The notes below the pieces were generated by a model, which saw nothing but the letters and a program-made list of their open reading frames with translations, made no database searches and was not told the origin of the DNA. From contig JARZZO010000013.1 of assembly GCA_030544215.1 (NCBI GenBank), positions 1,603,001 through 1,667,000 of the forward strand: a stretch of DNA of 64,000 nucleotides. The letters run 5' to 3'. The first letter of the stretch is position 1, and each line of letters starts with the position of its first letter. Position numbers and translations under genes: made by a program. The DNA is from Zantedeschia hybrid cultivar. Lineage: Eukaryota > Streptophyta > Magnoliopsida > Alismatales > Araceae. This document shows positions 23,109-34,229 of this stretch, piece by piece.

Positions 23109-25365
23109 TGTAAGGACTGAGGTTTTGGATCCGGTTATCGGGTCAGTTTTCGGGGACGGATCCCGTAGTTCAGGCCCTGATGGGGCTGAGACTCTGTTCT
23201 GTTTCGCGTCGAGTCTGCTCGACGCGGTTTAAACGGCGTCCAGCAATGTAGACGCGTTTTAGGCTGTGCCATGTAGGCGGGCTTCGGGCCGCGAGAGTAC
23301 GACCACTATCGTGTCGTCTGAACGGCGTCCTCGGTGGACGACGCCATTCAGAGTACGACCCTGGGTTGTCAGTGTACGGCGCTGGTCTTATCGTCTAAAA
23401 GGCGTCTTTGCTGGGCGACGCGTTTCAGAGTCTCTGTCAATACGGCCCGTCATGTCAACTGATAGGCGTATGTGCCGCACGACGCATTTTACCCAGCTTT
23501 TGCTTGACCCCGCGAACCCTCCTTCCTTTCCCTCATTTTCTCCTCCCTTCTCTCTTTCCTCTCTTCCCCGGCGGCTCCGGCAATCTCTCTTCCCCCTCCT
23601 TCTTGTCCTCCCACCACTTCATCTCTCCCTCCGCTCCATCGACCTCCTAACTCCCACCACTACCACCACCACCTCCTCCGCGGCATTTTCTCTCCGGACG
23701 GCAGCCGACGTCCCGGTGGAGTAACAACGTCCTCGGTGGTACCGGCGGCGACGTGAGGGCGAGACGGGTTGGCGGCTTGGAGCTTGGAGGAGTTCGAGCA
23801 ACCGGTAGGGTGACGATCCCCGTGGTGTTTCAACTTAAAACCATGTTTTCCCACTTTGAAGTATGATGCGTGTATGGGGTTTTTGGGTAAAATAAGCATG
23901 TTAAGGGGCTTTCTTGATGGTTATAGTGGTTTCTATGAATGTGGATTTGTGGGTTTTCCTGTGATGGATTGGTTTCCCTTTTCATTTTCCCTGTTTTGGA
24001 TGTTTTTGGGGCAAATTTAGGGTTAAAGGGGACCCTCGGGTCGAGGTGCAGAAACCTGATTTCTGGCGCTAAATGATGTCACGCTAGGACGACACCATTC
24101 AGAATGGCGACGGGCCAGCACGACGCCATTTAGGCAAAATCGTCCCGGTAACGATTTCTGTCTGAGGGGACTTCTGTCGTGAACGGCGTCCAAGAACAGC
24201 GACGCCTTTCCAAATGGCAACTTCCCGGAACGACGCATTTTAGGCCATATTCTGAGGCCGAGATTTCATGAACCAGTTTAGGAGGCTTGAATGGCGTCGG
24301 CCTTGGGCGATGTGATTCAAGACAGAACCACATTAATTCATGCTATTAATATGTGTTTACACTGTTAGATAGTTCAGTTAATGCATGCTTTAAATAAACT
24401 CGATGACGATGGATTCCTTGTGACCCGATCACACTGCGCTGTGTTTCGTGCGACCGTGGACTTTTCATGTGATCGATCGCACTGTGTTGTGTTTTGTGCT
24501 ACTGTGGACCTAGAGTGACAGTTGTAGCGTTTGACACCCTGTGTCGGTGTGGGAGGGACACAGCGCCGGTGGAAGCAGTGGCGGGGTAACGCCTAGTGAG
24601 AGAGGGTCACCTGGTGAACCCCGGAGTTAGCTAGTACCGGTGTCGGAGAGGTACCTGTGAAGTGTCACTCGTGGTGGGGGAAGGAGTGACCACCTGAGCC
24701 AGTTGGGCCGGAGTAGCTAGCGTGCTATCCGAGGGGTTACTGTTTGGTCTCAGTGGGTCGGTGTTTCCCACTTTCGTTTGTGTGGTTGGCATGTTTTGCC
24801 GAGACATTGGTTGTAGGCTCCCTGGTAGAATGGTTTCAGAGATATGTATGTTATATTTCGAATACATGTGATTTATATCGAGATTTAGGAGTAGTAATTA
24901 CTGTTTTACTTGCTTACTTTACCTTTAGTTGCGTTTCTGCACTTGTGGGCGTGCATGTGGGCAGTGGGGATCGAAGGATCCCTACTGAGTCTTTTCGTTG
25001 AGGCTCACCCCTGTGGTTTTCAGGTGAGGGTTCCAGGCAGGCTTAGCGAGGAGAGTACTGCTTCGAGTTACGCGCCAGTAGCTGTTGTTCCGGGGTATGC
25101 CTCGATGTAGTTGTTATTTTATTTTCTGGCATGTACGCTTAATTATTTCTTTTCAGTTGGAGTATGTAATTATTTGCTGTGTCGTGTCGCATTGTAATAA
25201 CTTTTAAATTCTTACACTTCCTTTTTAATTCAATGCGATGTGAATGTTTAGCTTAGTTAATTATTTATTTCCCAGACTTATCTAGATCCTGGTTTGGTTC
25301 CAAATTAATGATTCGGTACCCATTTAGTAATCGGATACCCGATTATAGGGTGGCGGGTCGTTACA
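23109..25365 (+). mobile_element. Solo LTR D (2,257 bp) of another LTR family
   Basis: It starts TGTAAGGACTGAG and ends CGGGTCGTTACA, inside B gag. Flanks are AGAGA (23104-23108) and AGGGA (25366-25370), a 5-bp duplication with one transition. The interrupted Gly codon in gag implies AGGGA was original. There is no internal coding region, so it is a solo LTR. Its sequence is not alignable by eye with the A/B/C LTRs, yet it carries nine hairpins of the same family. Apart from a pyrimidine-rich tract at 23,520-23,660, I see no gene in it. Confidence 0.88.
23227..24321. repeat. Nine GCGTC/GACGC hairpins in solo LTR D
   Basis: Located at about 23227, 23317, 23395, 23459, 24069, 24100, 24180, 24210 and 24286. 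The pairs at 24069/24100 and 24180/24210 overlap so that the right arm of one is the left arm of the next. Loops are all different. Confidence 0.8.
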
Positions 25366-26491
25366 AGGGAAATGTCCCAACACCTCTTCATTGCCCTCAT
25401 GATCAATATTCTGATCTTCCCCCACATGTGCATGCGGTTCCTAACCCTATCTTCGAGGAAGACATGAACCAGAATGATCCCTCATCTTCTGATCCCTCGG
25501 ATCTTGTAAATGCTTTAGGAGTTCTTGCTTGGGAGTTCTTGCCTCCCGTCTGGACCCTCAATAGTTCGAGGCGATCTAGTCCATTTTGAAGGAGAAGACG
25601 CCCATGCAGTTTGCCGAGCCGAACCCTGCGGCTCCCCCTGCCATCCCTCAGCAACCTCCTCATCATCCTCCCTTCATTCATCAGGCCATGGAAGGCCTCC
25701 ATGTCTCAACTTCTCGGCCAGCTGGGCCGCAACTTTCCTCTTCTAGGCAACCGGTCAGACCGCTGACGCCTACTTATCAAAATGCCCTCGGGCATGGCGG
25801 AAGCTCTGCCGGACCTCCCCTTTATTATTCTCCTTGCCCAACGTACTCTAGGCAATAGGCCTATCAAGTACCTCCACCTCCCCCTCCTCCCCAGGCTGAT
25901 CTGACAACGCAAGCGTTGCTGGCAAAGATGGAGCGCATGGACGAACAATTCAACAACCTCCAGAAGATGATGGGGGTCAAAGCTGCATCAGAGATCAATT
26001 TACCAAGTCTTCCAGTATTCCACCTGCCACCCTCTGAGATGCCAGTGTATCGAAAGTACAACGGTACTGGTAACCCATTCACTCACTTGAAGGAGTTCAT
26101 GTACGAGTCATCCTTCTGGCAAAACGACAAGAGGTCGTTGGCCTTTTTGTTCAGGATATCTTTAAAGGGACCAGCCCTCGAGTGGTTCTTTTCTTTAGAA
26201 CCCTCTAAAGTAGAGGACTACGGTATCGTCTCCCGAAAATTCATTCAACGATACCAGGACAGAGTTGCCCCCTCCCTGTCTATTACTGACCTAATAGCAG
26301 AGAAGATGAAGCCCGATGAGGAGTTCGTCAGTTTTGCCGACAGATGGAGGGGCTTGGCCGAAAAAGTGAAAGATCACTTGTCTGAGTCGGAGCAAGTAAA
26401 GATGCTCATTTCTAATGCTACGCCTCAGTTCAAACTAGTTCTCTCTCTGAACAATCTGACCAGCATGGCAGAGCTCTACGAAAGAGCGCGG
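25366..26491 (+). pseudogene. B gag, middle segment with capsid-type domain
   Basis: It resumes with GNVPTPLH and carries a retrotransposon gag domain at 25916-26491, including the MPVYRKYNGTGNP, ALEWFFSLEPS and SFADRWRGLAEKV segments. A tandem duplication of about 14 bp near 25,520 shifts the frame. Stops replace Gln codons near 25,553 and 25,858. The segment ends at the CGCGG duplication where element C is inserted, after the residues ELYERAR. It would form the virus-like particle shell but is inactive. Confidence 0.88.
26487..26491. other. Target-site duplication, left copy (element C)
   Basis: CGCGG, identical to 46366-46370. Confidence 0.95.
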
Positions 26492-27808
26492 TGTACGTGC
26501 TGAAAATTTGCTCGTGTGATTAATGTGAAAAACTATGTTGTTTAGGGTAAATTAACCTATTAAAAAAATGCAACTAAGGTGCTGTGATCGCCAGAAACTT
26601 TTAACTAAAAAGCTTCAAAAGAGGTTGATCGCTTACCTGTTTAAACGCGGAAGAATGAATCCTTGGTTCCCCTCCTTCAGCCGGCTGAAGAAAGAGAGCC
26701 TCTTTATTCTTTCGTTCTTGCTGTTGAATGTTGAGGATCGTCCAGAAATTCTCCTGGCTTTGTGCTTGATTTCCCTCTTTTTTGATTTCTTGTTGTTGTT
26801 GAATGCAGCAGAGACAGAAACACAGAAAAATAAAGAGGAAATAGTGATGAGAATCTAAATAGAAATAATAAAGTTAACTATGATTAGAAACATGTTTAAA
26901 ACAGCAACTCACTTGTTTTAAATGACTTTGAAACCCCTTTAGAACAGATGGTTTTGGAAGATTAATGAGGTGGTGTGTGATGCATGCAGTGAGTATGAGA
27001 GGATGAAACTAATGAATGTAAATGAAATTCAAATATGAAAAACTTATGCCCAGTCTAGTTGGTTGAAGCTTTGAAAGGATGAAGATCTTGAAGAAGGATG
27101 CCGACTTCTGTAAATGGCAGCGCTCCGGCGTGGCTGCTTTGATCTCCAAATTGCTATAACGCTGTGGCTCAATAATTCTCTCTCTCTTTTTTTTTTAACT
27201 CTTGAAATAGGCAAGGTATTTATAGGCATTTTCTGCGTTCGCGATTAACATAGAAAAATCTCGGATTTATCTACCTTAATCGACAGATAAACACTGATTA
27301 ATTCATCTTTATCTGTAATTATCTAAAACGCGTCCACCTTGGCTGACGCCTTTCAGATTAATTAAGATAAGGATAAATATCCGGGAAAAGTTATCTTTAT
27401 CTTTATTAGATAAAACGCGTCCACGTGTGTAGACGTCTTTTACACTAATTAAGATAAGGATAAACATCGGAAGAGAAGTTAAAACAGCTTAGGAAACCTA
27501 AAATGCGTCGACCCTCACAGACGCCTTTTAGTTAATAAATCAATTAATTAAAATTCAAATTTAAACGCTAAAATAGGAATAAACTCTAAATGGCGTCCAC
27601 ATGGGTCGACGCCTTTTAGACTTCTTCATATTTTAACTGAAATTTGAGCTAAAATCAATTTAATTGATTAACTTAAAACATGTCTGTTAAACCCGACACT
27701 CAAAAATATCAATAAAAATTAATTAATGATTAAGTATCAGACCATTCTGAGGCATTATTATATGATATGAAATTTACTCAAAATGACGTCAAAATTAGCG
27801 TGTCTACA
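26492..27808 (-). repeat. 3' LTR of element C (1,317 bp)
   Basis: It is TGTACGTGCTG to GTGTCTACA in plus coordinates. It differs from the other copy near 26,9xx (CAGCAAC/CATCAAC), near 27,055 (GTCTAG/GTCCAG) and near 27,126 (GGCGTG/GGGGTG). The 16-bp palindrome is at 26675-26690 and the TATA box at 27218-27224 (minus). Confidence 0.96.
27322..27619. repeat. Four GCGTC/GACGC hairpins in the C 3' LTR
   Basis: At 27322-27356, 27408-27444, 27498-27531 and 27585-27619, spaced 86-90 bp. The same four occur in the other LTR at 45879, 45965, 46055 and 46142. Confidence 0.85.
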
Positions 27809-27821
27809 GCTGCCTCACCTT
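27809..27821 (-). other. Polypurine tract, element C
   Basis: AAGGTGAGGCAGC in element orientation, touching the LTR boundary. Confidence 0.6.
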
Positions 27822-29012
27822 GGTATCGTCTTTGCAAGGGAGTGAAATGAAATGGAATGTACTGAAAAGGTGATGCCAATGTGTGATGAGACACGCTCTT
27901 AACATCACATGATTGGAATTTTTCTCGAAATTATCAATGAAGATAACTCAAGGAAATCAATGGAATCAATCCTGTCTGGATGAGGTAGACAAGGAAATAA
28001 AATAAGGTCGATCAACCTCCTCGGAGTGGGAAGTACCTCAGGTCATAGACACTGTAGGTTTCATCATGGGGAGCGTTTGCCAGCCAATGTGGACGTGCTG
28101 CAGCCATGATGGATCTTAAAAGAAAACAAGAATATTGGATAAAGAGTCCAATCAAGGATAGAATTCCAAGGATATCTTCAAGCGAACCTCAAAGATAATC
28201 AAGATACTCAATTCAGAATGGAATATTTCATATCATGTTTTGAGATTATTTGATTAATGGTCTGAAACTTAATCAATAATTAATCATTATCACAATGATT
28301 TCAAAGTCCTACATGATGCATGCTGGGCTAAAAGAAAAATATAAAGTTAAATAAAATATAAATTAATCAAGGATAATATTGTTAAACTGTTATCAATGAG
28401 TCAAGATACCAATTCTTGTAATCCAGTGCTAAGCCGAAGCTCGTTTATCCACGCACCGTTTTACAAAAGTGGAACCATCGTCCTCACTAATTAACAATCC
28501 AACGGCCTATCCATGCGATTAAGAATCCTCTGGAATTATCACTGTTTTTGTTGAAGGGGAACTCAAATTCCAGTTTTATCAAAACCACAAGGTCCTTGAT
28601 ATACTCTAATAAATACTTATCATATAGTAATGCGAATGCAAAATAATTACATGAAATAATACAAGGGTAGAAATAACCGTCTTTTTAGCCACGGTTAGGA
28701 CTTCTTGACTCCCACAGTGGGATCTTCTCGATATTTCAGCTTTACTTGAATTTCCTGCAATCAAAATTGTTAGTAATTCCAATAAATATTCAATTTAAAA
28801 CATCAAAACATGGAATTTCGGACAAAGCACATAAAGATCTGAAACGCGTCGTTTCGTGCAGACGCTATTTAAATGTTGAAACGCGTCAGTGCTCCTCGAC
28901 GCCTTTTACTCACAGAAACAGGTTTCTAGCTGTTCTCTATTCGAATTCCAACTCTATCAATGCACATCCCTTTTCCAATCCGGAAAAGTCTTCCTAGGAT
29001 CGCAATGTGGTC
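27822..29012. other. Element C 3' untranslated region
   Basis: No ORF is supported. It is conserved with A (17,533-18,705) and B (62,485-63,637) and holds two GCGTC/GACGC hairpins at 28839-28872 and 28876-28909. Confidence 0.75.
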
Positions 29013-29020
29013 TATATAAA
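29013..29020 (+). promoter_or_regulatory. TATA box of the antisense DUF7745-like gene
   Basis: TATATAAA lies 154 bp upstream of the chosen ATG. It is conserved in B as TTTATATA at 62475-62482. Position and orientation fit an independent promoter directed against the element. Confidence 0.6.
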
Positions 29021-29173
29021 CACCCTTAGGTCGTTCCCAAGCAATCCCACTACAATCCAAAGATCAAAAGTAGAGTTTTCTTCAAGGTTTCTTCAAAGTT
29101 CCAAGGTTTCCAAGGTTCTCTAGCTTCAAGGAGGAGGAACTCCGAAAAAGGGAGTATAAATTCAAGTAAGAAG

Positions 29174-30542
29174 ATGAAGATGTCCTTGGAGAGCTTTTCT
29201 GAGGTGGAGAATCATCTTAATGGAAGAAATCCCAATCTCCAAGTAAGTTCAATCAACTCCTTCTTCAATTCTCTTCATGTTCTTTATTATGTTCTTCATG
29301 TTCCTCATCATGTTCTTCGTCTTTTCTTTTGATTTTCAGAACTATCCCATGTTTCCTGGCCCAAGGAAGTTCACCTCCTTACCTTGGATCCGTAAACTTG
29401 CAAAAAGCATCAAACTTTCCATGCAAGTATTCATATCCAAGTGGAATCTTCAAGGTCTTGTAGTGCTTGCCAAGCATTACAAGAGCGCGAACGCGGATTG
29501 GGCGGCTATGGGCGCCTTGATCGAGTGGTGGCATCCCCAAACTCACACGTTCTTCTTCCAAGATTTCGAGTGCACAATTCTTTTGGAGGAGGCGGAACTT
29601 CTTTTAGGTCTCCCAAAGACCAAAGAGAACAAAGAAAAGATAGCTTTGATGAAGGAGAGAATCACCGGTCAACAATTGTTGACATCGATTATGAAAGATC
29701 CTTCAGAAGCTAAAGGATGTCTCACCAAAAAGGGGATCAATCTCACCAAGCTAGCCGAGTGGACGCTGTATGAAATTGATGATCTAAGAGAGGATGAAGC
29801 GGAGGATGTAACAAAAGCCTTAGTTACATGCCTAGCCGGTGCCTTGTTCTTTTCTGCGCAGGATAACATCTTAGAAGATGACCAAGTTAGTGCTATATGC
29901 GCAATCTTTGAAGGTAAATCCATTAACACTGCACTCTTAGAATATCTTTATAGTGGGCTTTCTGCAGCGTCTGTGGGCCGTCCTCCTTATGGATGTATGC
30001 TTCTCTTCGCCTTATGGGTTGAACTTCACTTTAAGTTTGAGCACAGCAAGAAAAGGCCTCTGAATCCATCTCAGATTTACTTGAATAGCCCGATTCATTG
30101 CATAGCTAATGTTGTAAAGTTCAATGAATACATGGTTAACAAGGTTCCAAAACTCAAGACCCGAGCCGATTGGAGAGAGTATTTAAAGCTCATGACGTCC
30201 GACATATTCGACTCGTCTCCACTTGCTCTGATTGGAAATCCTGTATGGGTACGTCGTGCAGCAGGAGCAGACCTTAAGTTGATCGGAGCCACCGAATTCG
30301 TGCTGTACAATCCACATCGGTGCCTTACTCAACTTAGCTTGGGCCGTCGTGAATTCCCCGAGTTCTCTCCCACACTTCCGATCAAGAAGCGCGACCTGGA
30401 ATCTGATGAAGACTATGAAACCGTACAAATCATTACCACTCTATGGAATCTTGGCTTCAGTTACCGTGTAAGATCCTCTAAAGATAGAGACAAAGGATTG
30501 AAATTTCCCTATCTTAAAGGTCTTCATGAAATCCTTCCTTGA
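29174..30542 (+). CDS. Antisense gene 1: DUF7745/plant-mobile-domain-like protein, 423 aa
   Basis: It is encoded opposite to gag-pol, between pol and the 3' LTR. Exon 1 (29174-29242) begins MKMSLESFSEVENHLNGR. The intron 29243-29338/9 is GTAAGTTC...TTTTCAG, and exon 2 is 29340-30542. I chose this start over the longer read-through frame because that frame would translate the intron as a Phe/Met-rich stretch, and because B keeps the same splice sites. The body has a WHPQTHTF segment near residue 87 followed by an LLGLPK segment. This is the helical signature of plant-mobile-domain and DUF7745 proteins, whose biochemical role is unknown; related PMD proteins act in silencing of repeats. A TATA box lies upstream. 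The B copy is a pseudogene and A lacks it. The frame is fully open; family assignment is by pattern only. Confidence 0.75.
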
Positions 30543-31378
30543 AGGTCCTCTTTTTCTTTTATTCATGATGTAATAAATAAATTTTATTGAACAAAGAAGT
30601 TTTTTTATGCCTCAAAACCTTTCCTCAACTTTCTGTGAAGTGCATATGATTTTTCCTTTAGAGAAAACTTGATTTTTCCTGAAAATTCAACAGTTCGGGT
30701 TCTGTAAAAATGTAAAACGCGTCCAGTCAGAAAGACGCCTTTCAATAATAAATTCAATGAAAAAGTTAAAACGCGTCTTTCAGACCTGACGCCTTTCAAC
30801 TCCAATTCTTTCACAGAAATTCAATTTAATCCTTAAAAACCCGATTTAAACGTTAAACCGCGTCTGTACATCCTGACGCCTTTCAATCGTAAATTCAATG
30901 AAAAAATTAATCCGCGTCTGTTCATCATGACGCCCTTGATACATAATTCTTTTCCAGAAATTTAATTTAATCCTCAAAACCCGATTTAAACATTAAACTC
31001 CGTCAATACATATTGACGCTTTTCAACTCTCTCTCCTACTTTTTCCAGGATTCTGTCATTAATTCCATGATTATTTCTGTGAAACGCGTCCATACAACAC
31101 GACGCCTTTAAGGATTTTCCTCTGTACGGTTCTGACAAAAAGATTAAAACGCGTCTAGATATGTAGACGCCTTTCATTCAAATTCAAACCTCTGTCAGTG
31201 CCGCCTCAACTTTTGTGCCCAAAAACGCGTCATCCTGAGTCGACGCCTTTCATCCTTTCGTTAACAGGCCCGCGAAGGCCCTTTCTTCCTCACTTTTCCA
31301 AAACTTCTCCTCTTCCCTCTCCGGCGACGATTCCCGAAATCCGACGAACTCTCCCCCAAATCTCCCTCTTCTCAAACC
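30543..31378. other. Spacer between the two antisense genes
   Basis: About 840 bp with no ORF. It is dominated by eight hairpins, listed separately. I see no TATA box near the downstream ATG at 31,379. Confidence 0.7.
30712..31252. repeat. Dense cluster of eight GCGTC/GACGC hairpins
   Basis: At 30712, 30766, 30853, 30906, 30992, 31080, 31143 and 31219, each about 34 bp. Nearly all have left arm AAANCGCGTC and right arm GACGCCTTTC, so a C.C mismatch sits at the same place and all point the same way. Loops of about 9-11 nt differ. A partial tandem duplication with a 140-bp period (30804/30944) explains part of the cluster but not all of it. Confidence 0.85.
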
Positions 31379-34229
31379 ATGGAACGCGGTGAGGGTTCCG
31401 GGAAGACTAAGACCCTGGCTAAGAGGAGGCGGAGGCAAGAAGAAGCTCCCGAGGAGGTCCCGGCGGCTCTCGTGGAGGCGGCGGCGTTTTTGGAGGAAGA
31501 ACTCCCTCCACCGGCACCTATGGCGTTGGAAGAAGAAGAGGAGGGCGACCTCCACACGGTAAGCCTTCTGTGGGTGTGGTTGGATGAGAAAAGAGGGAGA
31601 AAACGGAGTTCTTCCAAGAACCCGAAATCTGGGCTTGAAAGGCGTCCAGACCAGGTGACGCCATTCAAAAGGCGTCACCTAGAGTCGACGTCGTTCAAGA
31701 TAAATTCCGGATTTTTTTTAGGTAGAAAATTAGGTTGAATTGCGTCAAGACACGTGGACGTGTTTTGAAACACGTCTGTGTGTGCCGACGCCTTTCAAAA
31801 CAGAACTAATTTTCCTGTTTTTTATTAATTACTGACCCTTATTTTCATGTTTTTATTTGCAGGGGGTGATGAGGGCTAGGATTTCATGGGACTTAGTAAT
31901 AGGGGCCTATAGGGGGCTCCCGGATTTCCAGAAGGCGCGCCTGCGTCAGATGGGATTCGGCGAGGTATTGGACATCGAGCCATTTTGGCTTGATCTGGTC
32001 CTGCTGCAGGCGCTCAGGGAGCGTTGGCACGCAGAGAGTCGAGCATTCCTAATGCCCTGGGGGCATATGGTCCCATCCCTAGAGGATGTGGCCAGGATTA
32101 CCGGCCTTCGGGTAGAGGGCCGACCTGTGAGCGGGGTGACCTACCCCAACTATCAGGGATTGGCTGAGGCATTGCTAGGGATAGAGGTATCTAGCATAGG
32201 TAGAGAGTCTAGGATGGTTCCTAGGGTAGAAGTAGAGGCAGCCCTAGGTCTAGATGAGCCCCGGCGTCGGTCTGACGAGACCCGGGAGGAGTTCAGGGAT
32301 AGGCTAGCCGAGTCGTCCTCCTCAGTCTATTGTAGTGATCCTGACCAGGTAGAGGAGGTAGATAGACAGCTTAGAGTCTTCTTAGTTTTCTTTTTCGGTC
32401 GGTTGCTCTTCGGTACGAAGGGCGACCATATCCATTGTAGATTTCTTTACTTGTTAGATGATTTAGCTAGCCTAGGGGAGTACGCTTGGGGTGCAGCCCT
32501 TCTGGCTCACCTCTTTGCCGATTTATCCGCGGTCACGCCGGACCGTGAGACCACCATCAGTGGCTTCTCGCCATTTCTGCAGGTATTAAATTGTTTAATT
32601 ATTTGTTATATGCAATGCAATATGATATGATGCTTTTTCTAACCTATATGTTTATGAATGCAGGTGTGGAGCTACTATTACTTTCCGCTCGGCAGAGCGA
32701 GGATCATCCGCCCGAACGCCGTCCCTTTCGCCAGCCGTTGGCAGCCGGTTGTGGACACGGCTCCACAGCATCACCAGCTGACGGCCCTCCGCCGTCAGTT
32801 TCTGGATTATCCAGAACTCCTGGTAAACTTTTAATTTGTTTAACTTCATTAAATGCAATCTTTTATTAAATGCAAGTTATTTATGAATGCATCTAACCTG
32901 TATGCAGGTGATATGGCGCCCATACTTGGGCATGAATGAGGAGGGTCAGCCGTGGGTGACGGCTGGCAGGAGGCGGTTCGGGAGGCAGATGTGGGTGCAT
33001 TGCCTCAACGAGATCGAGCTCCTCCGCCTCCGGCTCGTGATGAGGACCCTGGGCCTCCACCAGGAATGGATTGACGAGGAGGTCCCGGAGGGCATCGAAA
33101 GGAGCATGAGGGGCAAGCAAGCCCTTACCGACTGGCGTGCCAAATTCCCGGAGCAGTACGAGGATTGGCACCGTCGGGGCGTACGAGTGGAGTCACGGGT
33201 GGTGAGTAGCGAGGCCTACCTCCAGCAGTACCGGGCCCACTACGCCGATCAGCTTCGGCTCCTCCGACCACTCGATGTAAGTATGCATTCATGCGTCTTT
33301 AATTTTATTATTATCTTGATTTATATTTGTGAATGAATGTATGTATGTCATGCAGGATGCGCGTGATGCGGTCATCGTCGACCTCCGGGCCCGCCTACAT
33401 GATGCGGAGGCCCAGCTAGAACAAGTTCAGAAAGAACTGTATGACTTGGTATGTATGAATGAATATGAATGCATGTTTTAAATAATTAATTGTTTTGGCA
33501 ATTAACCACTGACAGTTATCTTTCGATGCAGCGAGCCGTCTACACCCAGGCGGCTCCTCCTACTCATGGAGCTTCATCTTCCTCGTCCACTCATGATGCT
33601 GCTATGGCTGACCTCCAGAGTCAGCTCGCCTCCGCCATCCACCGGGCTTCTCTCGCGGAGGAGGACCGTGCTGCTCAGGTAAGTTCTTCAATTTTTTTTT
33701 GAATTCTGAAATTGATTACTTGATTAATTGCCTTGGACTAACAAAATCTTCGTTTCAGGTTGCTGAGCTTCAGGAAGCCCTTCAGAGGGCTGAAGCGGAC
33801 ATAGAGCATGCCCGTGCTGCAGCGGCTCGTGCCGAGGCTGATGCAGAGCGGATTCGGGCTCTGGAGGAGCAGGTGGCTCGACTCTCGACAGGAGATCTTG
33901 CGCGAGAGGTTGCACACCTCCAGACTCGCCTGGAAGTCATCAACGAGGAGCGAGAGCGCGAGCGCCTTCGACTGGAGGGTCTTCTGGGCCGGTTGTCAGT
34001 TGCAGAGCATGAACGCAAAATGGTGGAGGAGAGGTACCAGCGAGCTCGACAGCGTGCCCATGAGCGTGGTTTGACCAGTGCTTTTACGGTCAGTGCTGCT
34101 GTGTCTTCCGGCCAGGCAGGGCCGAGCGCGATGGGACCACCTCCACCTCCTAGTCGAGAGCCAGCACCGGATGCACTTGACGAGGCCCAGAGCCAGTTGG
34201 ACGAGGGCGGAGGGGAGAGCCAGCCTTGA
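31379..34229 (+). CDS. Antisense gene 2: seven-exon plant-mobile-domain protein with coiled coil, 712 aa
   Basis: Exons: 31379-31558, 31863-32582, 32664-32822, 32908-33276, 33356-33448, 33532-33678 and 33759-34229, all joined in phase by GT..AG introns. The protein has a short charged N-terminus (1-60) and then a plant mobile domain (about 62-470). Recognisable segments are the WHAESRAFLMPWGHM and SLEDVARITGLRVEGRPVSG region in exon 2, a VWSYYYFPLGR region in exon 3 and an MRTLGLHQ segment in exon 4. The Ala/Glu/Arg-rich tail (about 477-670) is heptad-like and probably a coiled coil. B keeps identical lengths for exons 2-5, which supports the model. The gene converges tail-to-tail with pol. 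Function is unknown; PMD proteins of the MAIN type are linked to TE silencing. The start is the first ATG of the open first exon. Confidence 0.8.
31634..31799. repeat. Four hairpins in intron 1 of antisense gene 2
   Basis: Two overlapping pairs at 31634/31666 and 31736/31767. In each pair the right arm of the first hairpin is the left arm of the second. B has the matching set at 59870-60034. Confidence 0.8.

Noticed and set aside
23109..25365. D interpreted as part of element B rather than an insertion
   Set aside because: It splits the gag reading frame, has TG..CA ends and near-perfect flanking duplication, and is absent from the same place in C.
26568..26858. 96-codon frame present twice (also 45125-45415)
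   Set aside because: Identical because it lies in the two LTRs of element C; not conserved as a frame in A or B.
30712..31252. CRISPR-like array (conserved repeat, variable spacer)
   Set aside because: The conserved parts are the two arms of each hairpin, the variable part is only 8-11 nt, spacing is irregular and the host is a plant genome. It has no CRISPR organisation.
30712..31252. Rho-independent terminators
   Set aside because: GC stems with T runs superficially fit, but this is eukaryotic nuclear DNA and the stems are flanked by A and T symmetrically.
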